Shown here: one piece after another, positions 9,264 through 20,598 of the stretch | Layout: each line of letters opens with the position of its first letter | How positions within the stretch are numbered: the stretch's first letter is position 1 | Assembly: GCA_009746045.1 (NCBI GenBank) | Contig: RPFO01000667.1 | Location: 3,300,273 to 3,364,272, forward strand | Length of the DNA stretch: 64,000 nucleotides | Direction: 5' to 3' | DNA from: Mesostigma viride | Taxonomy: Eukaryota; Streptophyta; Mesostigmatophyceae; Mesostigmatales; Mesostigmataceae | Made by a program: the position numbers and the translations under genes | Notes under the pieces: model-generated | Database searches by the model: none | Seen by the model: the letters and a program-made list of their open reading frames with translations, nothing else | Told to the model about the DNA's origin: nothing

Positions 9264-12200
9264 GTACGCTATTGCGGGTTACCGGAATTCGGACGGTGTG
9301 AGTGTGCTGCCCCTCCGTGGGATTGTATGTAGCTTGCCTCAAACTTGTGCTTATGACGTCGTTGTCAGAAGCCCGGTCTTCTGTAGCACCCCAATAGTTT
9401 GTCACCAATCATGTGCATATTACACTTTGTTTCTACAAAGCCACTGTTTTCATCTGCTCGCTCTTCCTACGGGGGTTTTCAATGAGAATCCCCATGGAAT
9501 CTCGTGTCCCCTCTCCATTATTCTTGCCTACTAGGCGGGAAGCCGGCAGGCAGCAACGCATACCCCCGCTGCTCGCCTGCTGCCACGTACACGTCGGCCG
9601 AGTACCTCGACCGGACGCGGTTCCCCACGCTTGGGGCATCCTTCCCGCCCGACTGCCCGCTCCCACTGCCCTTCTCGTCGGTGATGCAGAAGCGCGTCAG
9701 GTCCGTCCCGTGGGACGCGCTCACTGACCGCATGCTGGCGCACGCGCGCGCCAACCTGGGCAGCAACCACCGGCTGCAGAAGGTCATCCACAAGCTGCAG
9801 CAGGGGCATGGCGTTCGCATCGCAGTGCTGGGAGGCTCTGGTAAGCACGCATGACATGATGATATTTTTATGATAAAATAGCCGCATAGTCTATTATTGT
9901 GGGCTGATTGGCAAGCACATCCATGTGTGTGGAAGGGAAAAGAGCGCGTGTTTGTGGAGGGATGGGCGTGACTCCTTGGCTAATGCGTGTGTCATCTCAA
10001 AGGGGCCATCATGCCGGCGTGGGACTTAACGTTCCCAGTGACGACGTATAGTTTTAGGCCCCCCTGCTAATCCTTGCAGAAGCAAGTATCTGATTGATAT
10101 AATGACGTGCTATGGGATTAAGTTAATTAATAGCGTCTTATCGAATTGATTCAAGGATGTGTTATCTAAGCCGGGCTATCATTTGGACCCAACCCCGGTT
10201 GTGCCCATCGCACCCACGTGTGCGTTCCACAGTCACCGCGGGCTATGGCTGCGAGGGCATGAACGGAGAGGAGATGGCTCTAAAGGGTAGACGGCAGCCC
10301 TGGAAGTGTGCGTGGTCCTCACGTCTAGAGGAGTGGCTGCAGCTGGCCTACCCTTCCACCCCCAGGGACCACATCCAGGTGGTAAACATGGCCCGGGCAG
10401 CGACCACCACGCAGTGGGCGGCCACCTTCCTGGGTGCATTCGCGCAGCACCTGGGCCATTCGCTCAGCAACTTTGACCTCTTCATCGTCGACTACCTTGT
10501 AAATGACCAGGTGGGTGCACTTGTGAATGACCAGGTGGGTTGGCCGGCGGTTTAGTGGGTGGATGGCGACGGTGGGTGGATGGCTATGGTGCTTGGCTGA
10601 ATGTTTTGGCGAGTGAATGGTTTGTTGGTTAAATGGCCATGGGGGGTGGACGATTGGTGGGTGGATGGCCAGGTCATCTTGGAGATTGAGCTGTTTCGCA
10701 TCCATCCAATCCTGTACTATCCATCCTCTTAATTGCATCGTCCTAGCATCGTTCGTCATTTTTGTGTGTAGCGCCATTGTACGCTCACTAGACACCTTCC
10801 TGTGCTGTCTCCTGCAAGCCGCGGGATGTGCCCCTGCCAAGAGGGTTGATTCGGCATTGCCTGGTCCCAGGTTACGTCTTGGTTCATCGCAGTCTCTTTA
10901 TTATCCCGTTTTATATCCCTTTCTCAATGCCACCCATTGTAACCTCTAGCATCATGCCTTTCTTCCTGTTGTACATATACAGGGATCAAAAGCACTCCGG
11001 TGCTCTGTGACTTCCCAACGGGAGCACGTGTTTGATTAATTAATTAATTAATTAATTAATTAAATTAATTGATTAATTGCCTTTGTGACTGTCCCGACAG
11101 TGAGTTGCCAATACTTGACTCTGCTTGAGGGGCTTCGACTCCACCCTTCGCCGTGCCGCCCTCACACTGTCCATCGGTGACAGGACGTTGGCGGCGACGC
11201 GGCCAACCAGATCCAGGCGTCCACCGAGGAGCTGTTGGTGCAGCTGCTGAGCCTGCCGCAAGCACCAGCTGTCGTGTACTTCTTCACAGGGACACTGGCG
11301 ATGAACAGCTTGATGGAGGCGTCAGGCAAGTCTATCTCATGGTTATCACCGTCCTGAAAGTGAGGGTACGATGGCAAGTCTGTCTCATTTTTTTGTTTGG
11401 TTGAAAGTGGGGGAATGGCAAGTTTGTCTCATTGTTTTGACAGCAAGGGATAGGCCGGTGCAAGATCCTTGACAAAGTGCATCCTTATTTTGCTCCGTGT
11501 GGTTTCCTTTGTTGATTTGGTGGGGGGGGAGGGAGAGAGGGAGGGAGGGAGGGAGGGAGGGAGGGAGGGAGGGAGGGAGGGAGGGAGGGAGGGAGGGAGG
11601 GAGGGAGGGAGGGAGGGAGGGAGGGAGGGAGGGAGGGAGGGAGGGAGGGAGGGAGGGAGGGAGGGAGGGAGGGAGGGAGGGAGGGAGGGAGGGAGGGAGG
11701 GAGGAGGGAGGGAGCGAGGGAGGTGTTGTGAGTTCATCAATAGACTTGAAGCATCCGTCTGCAACCGCACCCTAAGCCCGAATTGTGTGGACTTCTGCAG
11801 TCGAATCGTTAAGCCTGTGATTTCAATCGCCTTATCGGTCTTAAAGACCGAAGGGGTTTTGAGATGATACAGCCCGTCCAAACGACACAGCCCTAAAAGA
11901 GAAATGGTTCTGGTGTGGAGCGATGCTGCAATGAGCGCCAAGAAGGGAAAGGTGTCGGAGTGTCAGAGAAATAGAGTCTCACCGCCTTGCTCTACAAACT
12001 TGTCAAACAGGAAACACTTGCCCCGCAGTATATATCTGGCAACTCCAGAAATGCTAGGCTATAAGCACAAAATTCATAGCACAATGCATGAATGCACGTG
12101 TGTGTCTTGGGGTGATTGCATGCATGCACCCCCAGCATGTGCTACTTTATGCATAGACACCGACAACAGCTGCACCCTGCCCCTGCTCCTGCCCTTGCAA

Positions 12201-13524
12201 CTCCCCGTAAACAGCCCCAGGCCCATGGTTGCCCAGCCCATGCCCTTCTGCTTCCTATGCACGTTTGAACATGTCTAGTTAAGCTGGCTTTTTACATATA
12301 TTGTTTTTTCCTCGATGATAACAGGTTTAAGGGTACAGGTCTTCCACCATCGTGTCTGCACCAAGTTTCTTGCTTCACTTGTCCTCAGTCAGTCAATCAG
12401 TCAGTTTATTCCCACGCATGTTGGCTCTACCTCCTCTTGGAATGATTTTCTGCTGGATTTAAAAATGAATATGTATCTTACGCCGCCTTGCTCCTTATTC
12501 TAGACAAAAAGACTTGTTGCAACCTCTGCTTTTCCATCCCGTTTCTCAAGGTAGCATAATCAGTTAATAACCAACAGCTACTTATTCTAACCTTGTATCC
12601 CATTGTCTGCACCCCCCAGGCTTGAAGGACGCCAAGTACTACATCGCGCGCTCCTCCATCGAAGACGAGCAGATGCGCGTGCTGCGCTACTACGACATCC
12701 CCGTCCTGTCCTGGCGTGACGCCTTCTGGCCCTCTGCCTTCTCTGGGGGAAACCAGCGGCACCCCTTGCTCGACTGCCACGACGCAAAGCACCCAACCGA
12801 GTGCCTCCACTACCTGTGGGCGGCGGTGGCCTCCCACCTGCTGCTCACCGAGATCGGGCTCTACTGCGCCGATGCGGGCCAGAGGGGGGATGCCGCGCAG
12901 CTGGCACGCAGCGGGCTGGTGCCCGCTGGGGGGGGGCTGCACTCACCACCCTACACCCTCCCTTTGAAACGGCTGTCAACGGGCGAATTCAAGAAAGTGG
13001 AGGGGAACCCGTTCTCGCCCGCACTGACCACACTGGTGGTGGATAACGGCCAGGATGGGTTTGCACCCAGTGAGATGAAGCCCGCCGGGCGGTGGCAGTT
13101 CCGGGAGGATGCGGAGGGCAAGCCAGGTTGGATCGTCGAGGGCCCAGGGGGCGGCGAGGAGATCAGCTTCGACGTGCTCTTCAGCCGGCGCATTGTGCTT
13201 GGGTTCATGAGCAGTTACGAGAACATGGGCCAAGTGCAGGTGTTCGTGGATAAGCTGCAGCCCGCGGCCGGGCCGACCCAGCCTGGGTCCACCCAGCACA
13301 ATCCCATGGTAGCCCGTCGTGCGGCGGCGCCTGCCATGGTGGTCGACTCACTGTGGCAGGCCAGGTCGTCGCAGTACTCCCAGAAGACGATATTGAACTC
13401 AGCGGCAGTCAAGAAGCCACCCATCTGGCTGCGGGTACGGATACGGCGGCTTGAACCAAAGAAGGGACAGGCCGAGTCTCGAGGGTTGAATAAGTTTAAA
13501 CTGCTCGCCCTGTTGTCATACTGA
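9182..13524 (+). CDS. SGNH/GDSL-hydrolase-like secreted protein, copy B (5 exons)
   Basis: Exons: 9182-9263, 9535-9840, 10233-10510, 11184-11325, 12620-13524, giving 570 codons plus TGA with agreeing phases (1,1,0,1). Exon 1 is a signal peptide starting MAAGNLTVLLCLFLAK. Exons 2 and 3 join to GGSVTAGYGCEG (block I, nucleophile Ser). Exon 3 ends FIVDYLVNDQ (block III Asn candidate). Exon 5 contains DCHDAKHPTECLH (block V Asp and His). The C-terminal part, GKPGWIVEGPGGGEEISFDV and onward, looks beta-rich and may bind a partner or glycan. The inferred product is a secreted or lumenal esterase-like enzyme. Intron 3 starts with a duplicated donor, intron 4 uses a GC donor with three tandem copies, and intron 3 also holds a LINE tail. 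Confidence 0.8.
9535..9840 (+). CDS. Copy B exon 2
   Basis: 306 nt. It encodes a variable N-terminal region and then LPLPFSSVMQKRVRSVPW and the conserved LQKVIHKLQQGHG segment. It ends GGS G|GTAAGC, so the catalytic block I is split by the intron. Confidence 0.85.
10233..10510 (+). CDS. Copy B exon 3
   Basis: 278 nt, starting V-T-A-G-Y-G-C-E-G and ending LVNDQ|GTGGGT. A second in-frame donor 24 nt downstream (after 10534) would add eight residues. Confidence 0.88.
10496..10543 (+). repeat. 24-bp duplication spanning the exon 3 donor, copy B
   Basis: Units at 10496-10519 and 10520-10543 both read CTTGTRAATGACCAG|GTGGGT. Each holds the exon end and a full donor. Because 24 is a multiple of three, either donor keeps the frame. 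Confidence 0.9.
10985..11085 (+). mobile_element. LINE family 1 tail, copy 3
   Basis: GTGCTCT (11000-11006) pairs with GGAGCAC (11021-11027) and is followed by a long TTAA tail (11033-11085). It shares the GGGATYAAAAGCACT-type lead-in with the copy near 3025. It sits inside copy B intron 3, about 100 bp before exon 4. Confidence 0.7.
11184..11325 (+). CDS. Copy B exon 4
   Basis: 142 nt encoding STEELLVQLLSLPQAPAVVY. It ends GTCAG|GCAAGT, a GC-type donor with an otherwise strong consensus. Confidence 0.85.
11324..11440 (+). repeat. Three donor-containing tandem units, copy B intron 4
   Basis: GGCAAGTYT followed by a TCTCAT motif occurs at 11325, 11373 and 11417, a period of 44-48 bp. The first is the real GC donor of exon 4; the other two repeat it inside the intron. 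Confidence 0.8.
11536..11703 (+). repeat. GGGA tetranucleotide array
   Basis: About 170 bp of uninterrupted (GAGG)n in copy B intron 4. It is a pure purine strand able in principle to form triplex or G-rich structures. It produces open frames on both strands that are not genes. Confidence 0.95.
12620..13524 (+). CDS. Copy B exon 5
   Basis: 905 nt from CCCCCCAG to TGA (13522-13524). It contains the DAKHP block V motif and the conserved C-terminal domain ending NKFKLLALLSY. Confidence 0.9.
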
Positions 13525-13799
13525 TTAGCTAGTTGATTATGCAGCCCACTGTGTTATCTTAGTGATCTCAGTTACATCTTTATTGTCCTGCACACGAACA
13601 AGATGAAGGCAACCTTCAAGCTTCCAGTCCGGATTTCTGCAGATTTCAGGCGTGCGCTGGTTGTCTTGTTCATGTGCGGAATAAGAATATATTATATCCA
13701 TAGTTAATAAATACACATACTAAGTACACAAGAGTGCAAGCTTTGTGCCAGCCCTTCGATCACTGTCTGAGGTGTATGCTACCTCAAAACCAGCTATAT

Positions 13800-14660
13800 A
13801 AAACGACCTCGATGTGCGCGAATTGTATTTTATGTATGCATGGGTCGTATGCATCCTGATCTTCATCGAAGCTGTTGATTCTGTCCGCTGGGACCCTCTA
13901 TGGGCTGTCCTTGCTCCCGCTCGCGTACCCAAACCCATGATCGATTGCGCTGTCATCCGCACGATGTATGACCGGGGTCGACCACCTTGGTGCGCACTCC
14001 ACGCGGCATCACCTCGCCATGTCCACTGCAGACCGGCGTCTGGCGAGGTTGCGTCCTGTCACCACACCTGTTCATTTTTGTAGTGAATTATGTTATGCAC
14101 CAGGCACCTGACTGCTTTGGTATGCTCGCTGGTCGCGAACCTAGCCTTCCATTCAGAATGAGGCCGGGGAAGGGGGGCCGACCAACAAGCAGAATTCACT
14201 CGCTGAGCTGATTTATGCCGACGACATCACGCTCATTGAGCAGCCGCCGTCTGCTCACATTTGGCTGGACTGCCTGGCGCTCGAGGCCCATGCTGTCATT
14301 CTAGAAATCAGCCCCGAAATGGATCGAGGCCATGGACCTCGGCCTGGAAGCCCCCCCGCCTGAGCTCCGATTCTAAGAAGACACCAAGGTAAACTACCCC
14401 GCTTCAGGCTGCTTCAAGTTGTTCGGCAGTCGGCTTGATTCCCGACGGCGAGGACGGACGACATCATGACCCGGATCGGCATCTTGTGGGGGCAGCTCCA
14501 CGCCCGAGCATGACCATGACGGACGTAAACAGGCAGCACGGCGATGTGGCTGCCTAACCGCCGCGGCCGGGCGTACGGTGCTACGCTGGCAAGCAGAAGG
14601 GGGAGCCAAGCAGATTTCATTCCTGCCAATCGGCTGGAACACCGGCTCAACCGAACGTGA
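13800..14660 (+). pseudogene. Decayed LINE reverse transcriptase fragment
   Basis: Pieces in several frames spell parts of a non-LTR reverse transcriptase: FIEAVDSVRWDPLWAVLA, CVLSPHLFIFVVNYVMH, and YADDITLIE at about 14214-14240 (the catalytic Asp-Asp motif). Frame changes and stops make it nonfunctional. The same motifs recur on the minus strand at 28.2-29.5 kb and 35.75-36.05 kb, so this belongs to the same LINE family 2. Confidence 0.75.
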
Positions 14661-15934
14661 AGGGAAGCACCCAAATGGGGGGCAATATAGTCAGTTAAAG
14701 TAAGAAGCAGCGCGAATGTACGAAGTGGCAAGGAGCTGTGCGGCCAAAGGATGTACCGTGGAGGAAACGAAACAGCAAGAGACTTCCGTTTAATTAAGGT
14801 AAGCATTGACCGGATGCGGCAGTATCATGGACCAGCTCATGGCCTGGCGTCGAGAAGCCCCTAGTCATGAATCGGTGGGCACTGGCCGGGAGCGCGCCCC
14901 CATAGTTTGTACCAACCTCGAGCCCGCTCACTTCAGGCATGATCGGCGCTCGGCGCAAATCCTTTCAATTCAGTATTATTGGTTGAAATGTGTTGCATGC
15001 ACATAAGGCGTCCAGGCATAGCTGTCTCACTTCATAAGGCTTGCGGGCCGGTACAGATTTCCGTCATCATCATCATATAGCGGGGGCGGGCCACGCTAGA
15101 AGCCGCCTAGAGCGACTCAGTGCAGTGGGCTATCGACTGTACAAGCCTCTAGAGCAGCCCTAATTAGACCAGACCCCGCGCCCAAAGCCTTCAATTCCTA
15201 GTGGGGCGGGGTCCACAGGACGGACATTATATACGAAGGCAAAATGAAAAAAGTTAAAACGTTAGCCTCCGATAATCTGGAGCGTCCGATGATGGATCCA
15301 ACGGCCGCGATAAACCCGCTAAGTTAGCGGCTCGGGTCGTCCGTCCAAAATACTACAAAATACTACACATAAACAACCAATACAAAACAAGCAAACTACG
15401 GAACCACATAGACGCGACGCGAGGGATTGGGGCCGTCGGATGGTGGAGGCTTTGTCCCCAACCCGAGGGGCGACGGGTTGACTGGGGTAAAGGTGGCGCA
15501 AGCCACCGGCGGTGGGCGGGGGCGGCTTAGTGCCTGTGGCGCGGTGGAACAAATTTCCCTTAATGCCCAGGAAAGTTCGCAACATCGTTCGACTCCATCG
15601 TTAAATATCCTTGCAGTCGTTTTCCATACTAGAATTATGAGGGTATCCTGTTGATAGTTACTTTCATGAAACCGTAAGGCTTTGCTGTAATACGTCTGCT
15701 TGGTTCATGTATGCTTAGTTTAGGCTGTTAGATTGCAATTGCTTAGATGACAGCCCACGGATAAACAATCTCAGGGCCACATGGTCTGTTTGTTGCCGGG
15801 CTGCTAAGCAATTCCGACTTCGATCGGCAGTCCTTTTAAGATATCGAAGACACCGCAGAGATGAGGCGTTCCTAGGCAACAATTCCTAGGCAACATCGTG
15901 TCGATATTTTTCCCTGAGCGTTGGGGACCTTATA
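14661..15934. other. Spacer without a recognisable gene
   Basis: No family motif, RNA gene or long repeat was recognised between the LINE relic and the Harbinger element. Short open frames only. Confidence 0.45.
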
Positions 15935-15952
15935 AGGCCCGGTCTATACGGA
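15935..15952 (+). repeat. Left terminal inverted repeat of the Harbinger element
   Basis: 18 bases, an exact inverse match to 19326-19343. Confidence 0.85.
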
Positions 15953-16402
15953 CTTTTGATAAAAATGGCGGGAGAGAACGGACGGTAAGATCGATGGGGG
16001 TTTTGCATCAACGGTCCCCAAGCCTCGTCGTTTTTAACTAAAACGGGCCACTTTTAGTTAAATGCCATGCACCTCCAGAAGGGCCTGTTAAAATTTTATT
16101 CTCGCCAGGATCGCAAGATTAGAAGAAAAAGGGCGGGAAAGTCAGAGGCCTGCCAGCAACGCCTGCCAGCGACGTGAGCGGAGCTCAACGCCCAAGGCAG
16201 CCATCGCCGCAACTTTCTCCGATTGCACACCGATTTCGCCATATCACTCACGAACTAAGAAAAAAAAATGTCTCTCCAGTCGCACCTGTTGGCGGGAAAA
16301 CCCTGGTGGTCGGGCTGCTACTACCGACGTGAAGGCTGGTTGCCATAGCTGTGTGTGCCATTGCAGTTGGTAATTCCGACCATTTCAGTTGCGTATTTAA
16401 AG

Positions 16403-17151
16403 CACGAAAACACTCGGCCATAATGTCTCGCCAGTCATACCACCTTATGCGCAAGCCCGACGAGGACAGGATTGACAGGGAGGACTGGAATGATTTGCAG
16501 GATTTGAAGATGATGCGAAGGCGTACAGGATAAAGACGTCTCTCAAGGCGTGGTGCACGTTTCCAAGCCCTACGTAAGTCGGTTTGGCTTGCCGCGAGCT
16601 GCTAATGAGAAGCGCACTCGCAACCACGGATGATTCGGGCGAACTGTCGCGTTTGGCCGATGGTTTCAACCAGACGACCAGGGGAGTTGTTGATGGTCGT
16701 GTTGGTGCGCTCGATGGTATCGCAATCAAGATAAAAAAAAACCTTCAAGTCGGAGGTAGCGAACCCCAGGCAGTACTACAATCGTAAGGGGTTTTATGCG
16801 CTTGTCATGCAAGCTGTGTGCGATTCGAAATGTCGTTTTCTGTATGGCTCCAACAAATGTTGCGGCAGTACCCATGACAGTGTCGCATTTCGTGTCAGCT
16901 CTTTGCACACGGAATTGGCTCGTGTTGGCCTGCCAGAAGGATTCTACATAGTGGCAGATGAGGCATACACCATCAAGCCTTGGCTTGTGACTCCCTACCC
17001 AGGAAGGGGTCTCAACGTCCAAGAGGACGCATGTAACGATTACATCTCTTTGTACAGGCAGGTCATAGAGCGTGCATTTGGGATTCTTATTCACCGCTTT
17101 GGCATCCTTCACCGTGCATTGACATGTGACCTACGACATGCAACATGCTAG
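16403..17151 (+). pseudogene. HARBI1-like DDE transposase, frameshifted
   Basis: Family knowledge: this nuclease cuts and joins transposon ends with an Asp-Asp-Glu triad. Visible pieces are VVDGRVGALDGIAIKIKK (first Asp), then in another frame EVANPRQYYNRKGFYALVMQ, GSTHDSVAFR (second Asp), FYIVADEAYTIKPWLVTPY, and RQVIERAFGILIHRFGILHR (Glu). The frame changes at a run of nine A residues (about 16733-16741). Upstream sequence from MSRQSYHLMRKPDEDRIDR is separated by stops. It is probably inactive, unless the A-run is read by slippage. Confidence 0.8.
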
Positions 17152-17625
17152 CCAGCTTTTTTTACCCACCTTGGTGTATAATGCTTGAGTGTGCCACGTG
17201 TGGCATGGTGTTTGGTTGCCAGTTTTTTTTACCCACCTTGGTGTATAATAATGCTTGAGTGTGCCACGTGTGGCATGGTGTTTGGTTGCCAGTTTCTTTT
17301 ACCCACCTTGGTGTATGCTTGAGTGTGCCACGTGTGGCATGGTGTTTGGTTGCCAGTTTTTTTTACCCACCTTGGTGTATAATGCTTGAGTGTGCCACGT
17401 GTGGCATGGTGTTTGGTTGCCAGTTTTTTTTACCCACCTTGGTGTATAATGCTTGACTGTGCCGCGTGTGGCATGGTGTTTGGTTGCCAGTTTTTTTTAC
17501 CTACCTTGGTGTATGCTTGAGTGTGCCACGTGTGGCATGGTGTATGGTTGCCAGTTTTTTTTACCCACCTTGGTGTATGCTTGAGTGTGCCACGTGTGGC
17601 ATGGTGCTTGGTTGCCATTTTTTTT
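17151..17625 (+). repeat. Minisatellite, 63-70 bp unit, about 7 copies
   Basis: Units begin GCCAGTTTTTTTTACCCACC and carry GCTTGAGTGTGCCACGTG followed by TGGCATGGTG. Lengths vary through the T-run and a missing ATAAT segment. It lies inside the Harbinger element, directly after the transposase relic. Each unit has a CACGTG core in a near palindrome. Confidence 0.95.
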
Positions 17626-19325
17626 TAACCCACAAGCGGTGAGGATGAGAATGTTGCCTAATCCCGCTATTGTAATGTCAAAAAGGATGCATGTGCAATG
17701 GTAGTTGATGACCATCACAGTTGTCAAACTTAACCCCTAAATGGGCAGAAATACTGCCAATGCATCGGCTGTAACTTCACAACTTTGCAAACCAGATGCC
17801 ATCCAACCTACCCATATCCAATGGCTGTCCTTGGGGGCCAAGCATGTCCATGAGTTGCTCTTCCGGTTGATACATCACAACCTTACATATATGCAGGGTA
17901 GGCCATGTATAACTACCGTCAAAGTCAGGGCGGTCAAGACGCGCGTTTTCAGTTTTGGTAGAATGTGCATTTTGAATCATGTTATGAGAGCTAGGCACCT
18001 ACCACTTCAGGGATGATAAACAATTAGTTGCTGAGCAGTTTGAGCCATTGGGGTCATCACTTGGTTGGGTATACCAGCAGCTACACCCAGTACAGCCCAT
18101 AGGGGTACCGTTGGTAAAAAGCAACCAAGGGGGTAGGGCTTGGCATGCTACCTACTAATAAGGCCACCAACCATGCCATACAATACATTTCCCTTCCACA
18201 ATGATGGGGAAACATAACTGCATCATCACACTGCCCTTACATGGCACCTATGTGCAGCTGCCACCTTGTCCATGCACGTAGGTAACGTGGTACGGACACC
18301 CTACGCAAGGCATGCATTCTAGGAGGCAGCCACCAACAAACTAGTGATGTTAAGCCTATTTCAGCTTGCCCTAGCAAGGATAAACTAGGCCTAAGCTGCT
18401 ATAGCTTGCCAGGTGATGGCCTGCAGCACACCTGGTGGCACATGCTGACAATGGGAAGCTTCTACTCACCGGTTACATGCTTGATGATGCCACAGAGACC
18501 AGCCAACTGCCTCTCACTCATGCAATATGTGTGTGGGAAATGTATAACAAACATATATGGAGGTATTCAAACCCATACAACCTCTAAAACTTATCACCAT
18601 CACACTATGGCAGGTCAACTGACTGAGGGAGGCATCTATGAATGGTGTTTTAGGAAGGGGCCAGGCCATGGTCAAGAAAGAACATGAATAATGCAAAAAG
18701 AATGTGCTACACAAGCTAGAACGTATACCTAAACGTCATACGTCGACAAGGAAACGATAACTCAGCTTTACCTGGCGTGGCTGGCATTACCTTAGCCCAG
18801 GCGGTGGCCGCATAATGGCGCATTGCGGCACACCAAAGTTGTGCAGCATGGTCGCTAGATTCGGCGATCTCTGGCCACCCTTGCAAGTTTACGACTACAA
18901 ATCATCATAAAAAGTAAAAAGAAACCGATATATCCTTTAAAATACGCTGCTCGGATGCTTTCGTCAATTAGGACATGCCCGAAACGCGCTTTTTCTCTCA
19001 TCGTCCACTTCGGCGTTTTCCCATGGGCGAATCCGCATGGCACGCAATGATTTCGCGCTTCGGGTGGCAGCAATGGTCCATCTCCTTCGGCATTGTCCGC
19101 CATGGCTGGCGACCGCGGGTCATCTTCCCCTTCCCCGCCGTCAGTGTTTTGGGTTTAATTGCCTGTAATTGCCTGATTGCCCGGGCACGGAGCTGGCGCC
19201 ACGTCATCGACTTGGCGGGAACCACTCTACTTGCGGTCCAGACAGTTGAGTTTCGTAGAGACTGAAATTTTTACCTCCGGACCCAATTTTCAGCTAAAAA
19301 TGACCGGTTCGGTTTTAACTTAAAA

Positions 19326-19343
19326 TCCGTATAGACCGGGCCT
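19326..19343 (-). repeat. Right terminal inverted repeat of the Harbinger element
   Basis: 18 bases, complementary to 15935-15952, followed by TTAGCG. Confidence 0.85.
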
Positions 19344-20108
19344 TAGCGATCTCCGAGGAGGGGTGTAATCCCTCGGCATTCGTCAAATCAGCTCAAATCA
19401 GATTGTTGACCACAGCTCCGGTCATGCCATTAATTTTGGCGCCAGAAGATCCCGCCACTCCGGCCCGGCACGTACAGCCACGCTGGGCACCTCGCAGCGA
19501 AATCCAGTTCAGCTCAGTCCAGATCACTCGAGTTTGAGTCAGCAGATGCTTAATTACAGTTGGAGCACACCCAAGTACGGTCTTCGAATCTTTCTCTGTT
19601 TAAAGGAACTTGTAGCGTGAAACCTCGACTGTACGGAGGCGATGTCCATAACGCCGAAAGGTGAAAACCGTGTTGAAGTCCATCAAGAGCGATAATAACT
19701 GATTCGCCATCTCGCGAAACGCCCGAAGTTGTCCGAGTCAGTCCTGGTCACTCATCAGGTTAGTCGGTTTTCCACGCCCAGTTTTCACGCGGGTTGTCCG
19801 ACCGAGTTATTTTACCTGCTGTACAATGTATATCCAAGGACCATAACGCAGGACCAGCCGTTGGGCCAGTATTACTGCGCAAAAAACGTCAAGAGCGCGG
19901 ATGGTAAAAGCTAAAGCGGTGGTGGGTGTCGACTGCAACTCATGGAGGCGCGAACCATATTACTAATTGAGTACTTTGCCCGGATGCAATTAGTCGTGCC
20001 AGGCTGACACATGAATTTGCCATCGCTTCGTCGGAAGTCGCTTTACAAGCCGGGAAGTAGACAGGTGTGCGCTGACCTGCATTTTGTGTCTAGTCACCGG
20101 CCGCTAAT
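19344..20108. other. Upstream region of copy C
   Basis: No gene recognised. It should include the promoter and leader of copy C, but no specific element can be assigned. Confidence 0.4.
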
Positions 20109-20598
20109 ATGCGCCGTTTCTACGCATTTTATTGTACATGTCTATGCTTCTTTCTCCCCGGTGTTGCCGCACCCGTGGAGTTGAAATTGCCACACCCGCC
20201 GGTTATCTCTGCGCAGACTCTTGATGAGCGAATATATAGACTGAAGTTGCCGCATCCGCCAGTTATCTCTCCGCAGACGCTTGATGAGCGAATATATAGA
20301 CCGAAATTGCCACATCCGCGGCCGGTTATCTCTGCGCAGGTTCTTGATGAGCGAATTTATAAATCCCCTAGCATACCTGGCGCAGGGTGGTCACCACCGC
20401 CTTGTCAGCAACCTGCTCCCTTCTCATCGTTAATGAGAAGCCGCGGTGGATCTAGATCAGTTGTGCCCTGGGAATCGTTAACGGGCGAAATTCTAGCAGC
20501 CTCACGTGTATATCCAGGCAACAACTACCGCCTGCAGAAAGTGATCCAAAAACTGCAAGCTGGAGATGGCGCTCGGATCGCGGTGGCAGGAGGCTCTG
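20109..20598 (+). CDS. Copy C exon 1
   Basis: 490 nt containing the signal peptide, the three-unit coding repeat, and PAPFSSLMRSRGGSRSVVPW up to IAVAGGS G|GTAAGC (phase 1). Confidence 0.82.

Larger units (their letters stand above)
15935..19343 (+). mobile_element. PIF/Harbinger-type DNA transposon
   Basis: The ends are inverted repeats: AGGCCCGGTCTATACGGA at 15935-15952 is the exact complement of 19326-19343, with weaker similarity continuing inward. A TA dinucleotide flanks both sides; the classical three-base TWA target duplication is not perfect here (TAA on the left, TTA on the right if the ends are taken two bases inward). The interior encodes a DDE_Tnp_4 (HARBI1-like) transposase relic and a minisatellite. 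A second, Myb-like accessory frame usual in this superfamily was not identified. Confidence 0.8.

Noticed and set aside
11469-11941. Glu/Gly/Arg and Pro/Ser/Leu open frames
   Set aside because: They are produced by the GGGA array inside a copy B intron.
18855-19265. Possible Myb-like accessory protein of the Harbinger element
   Set aside because: Short frames on both strands lack the spaced Trp residues of a Myb/SANT domain, so it was not called.
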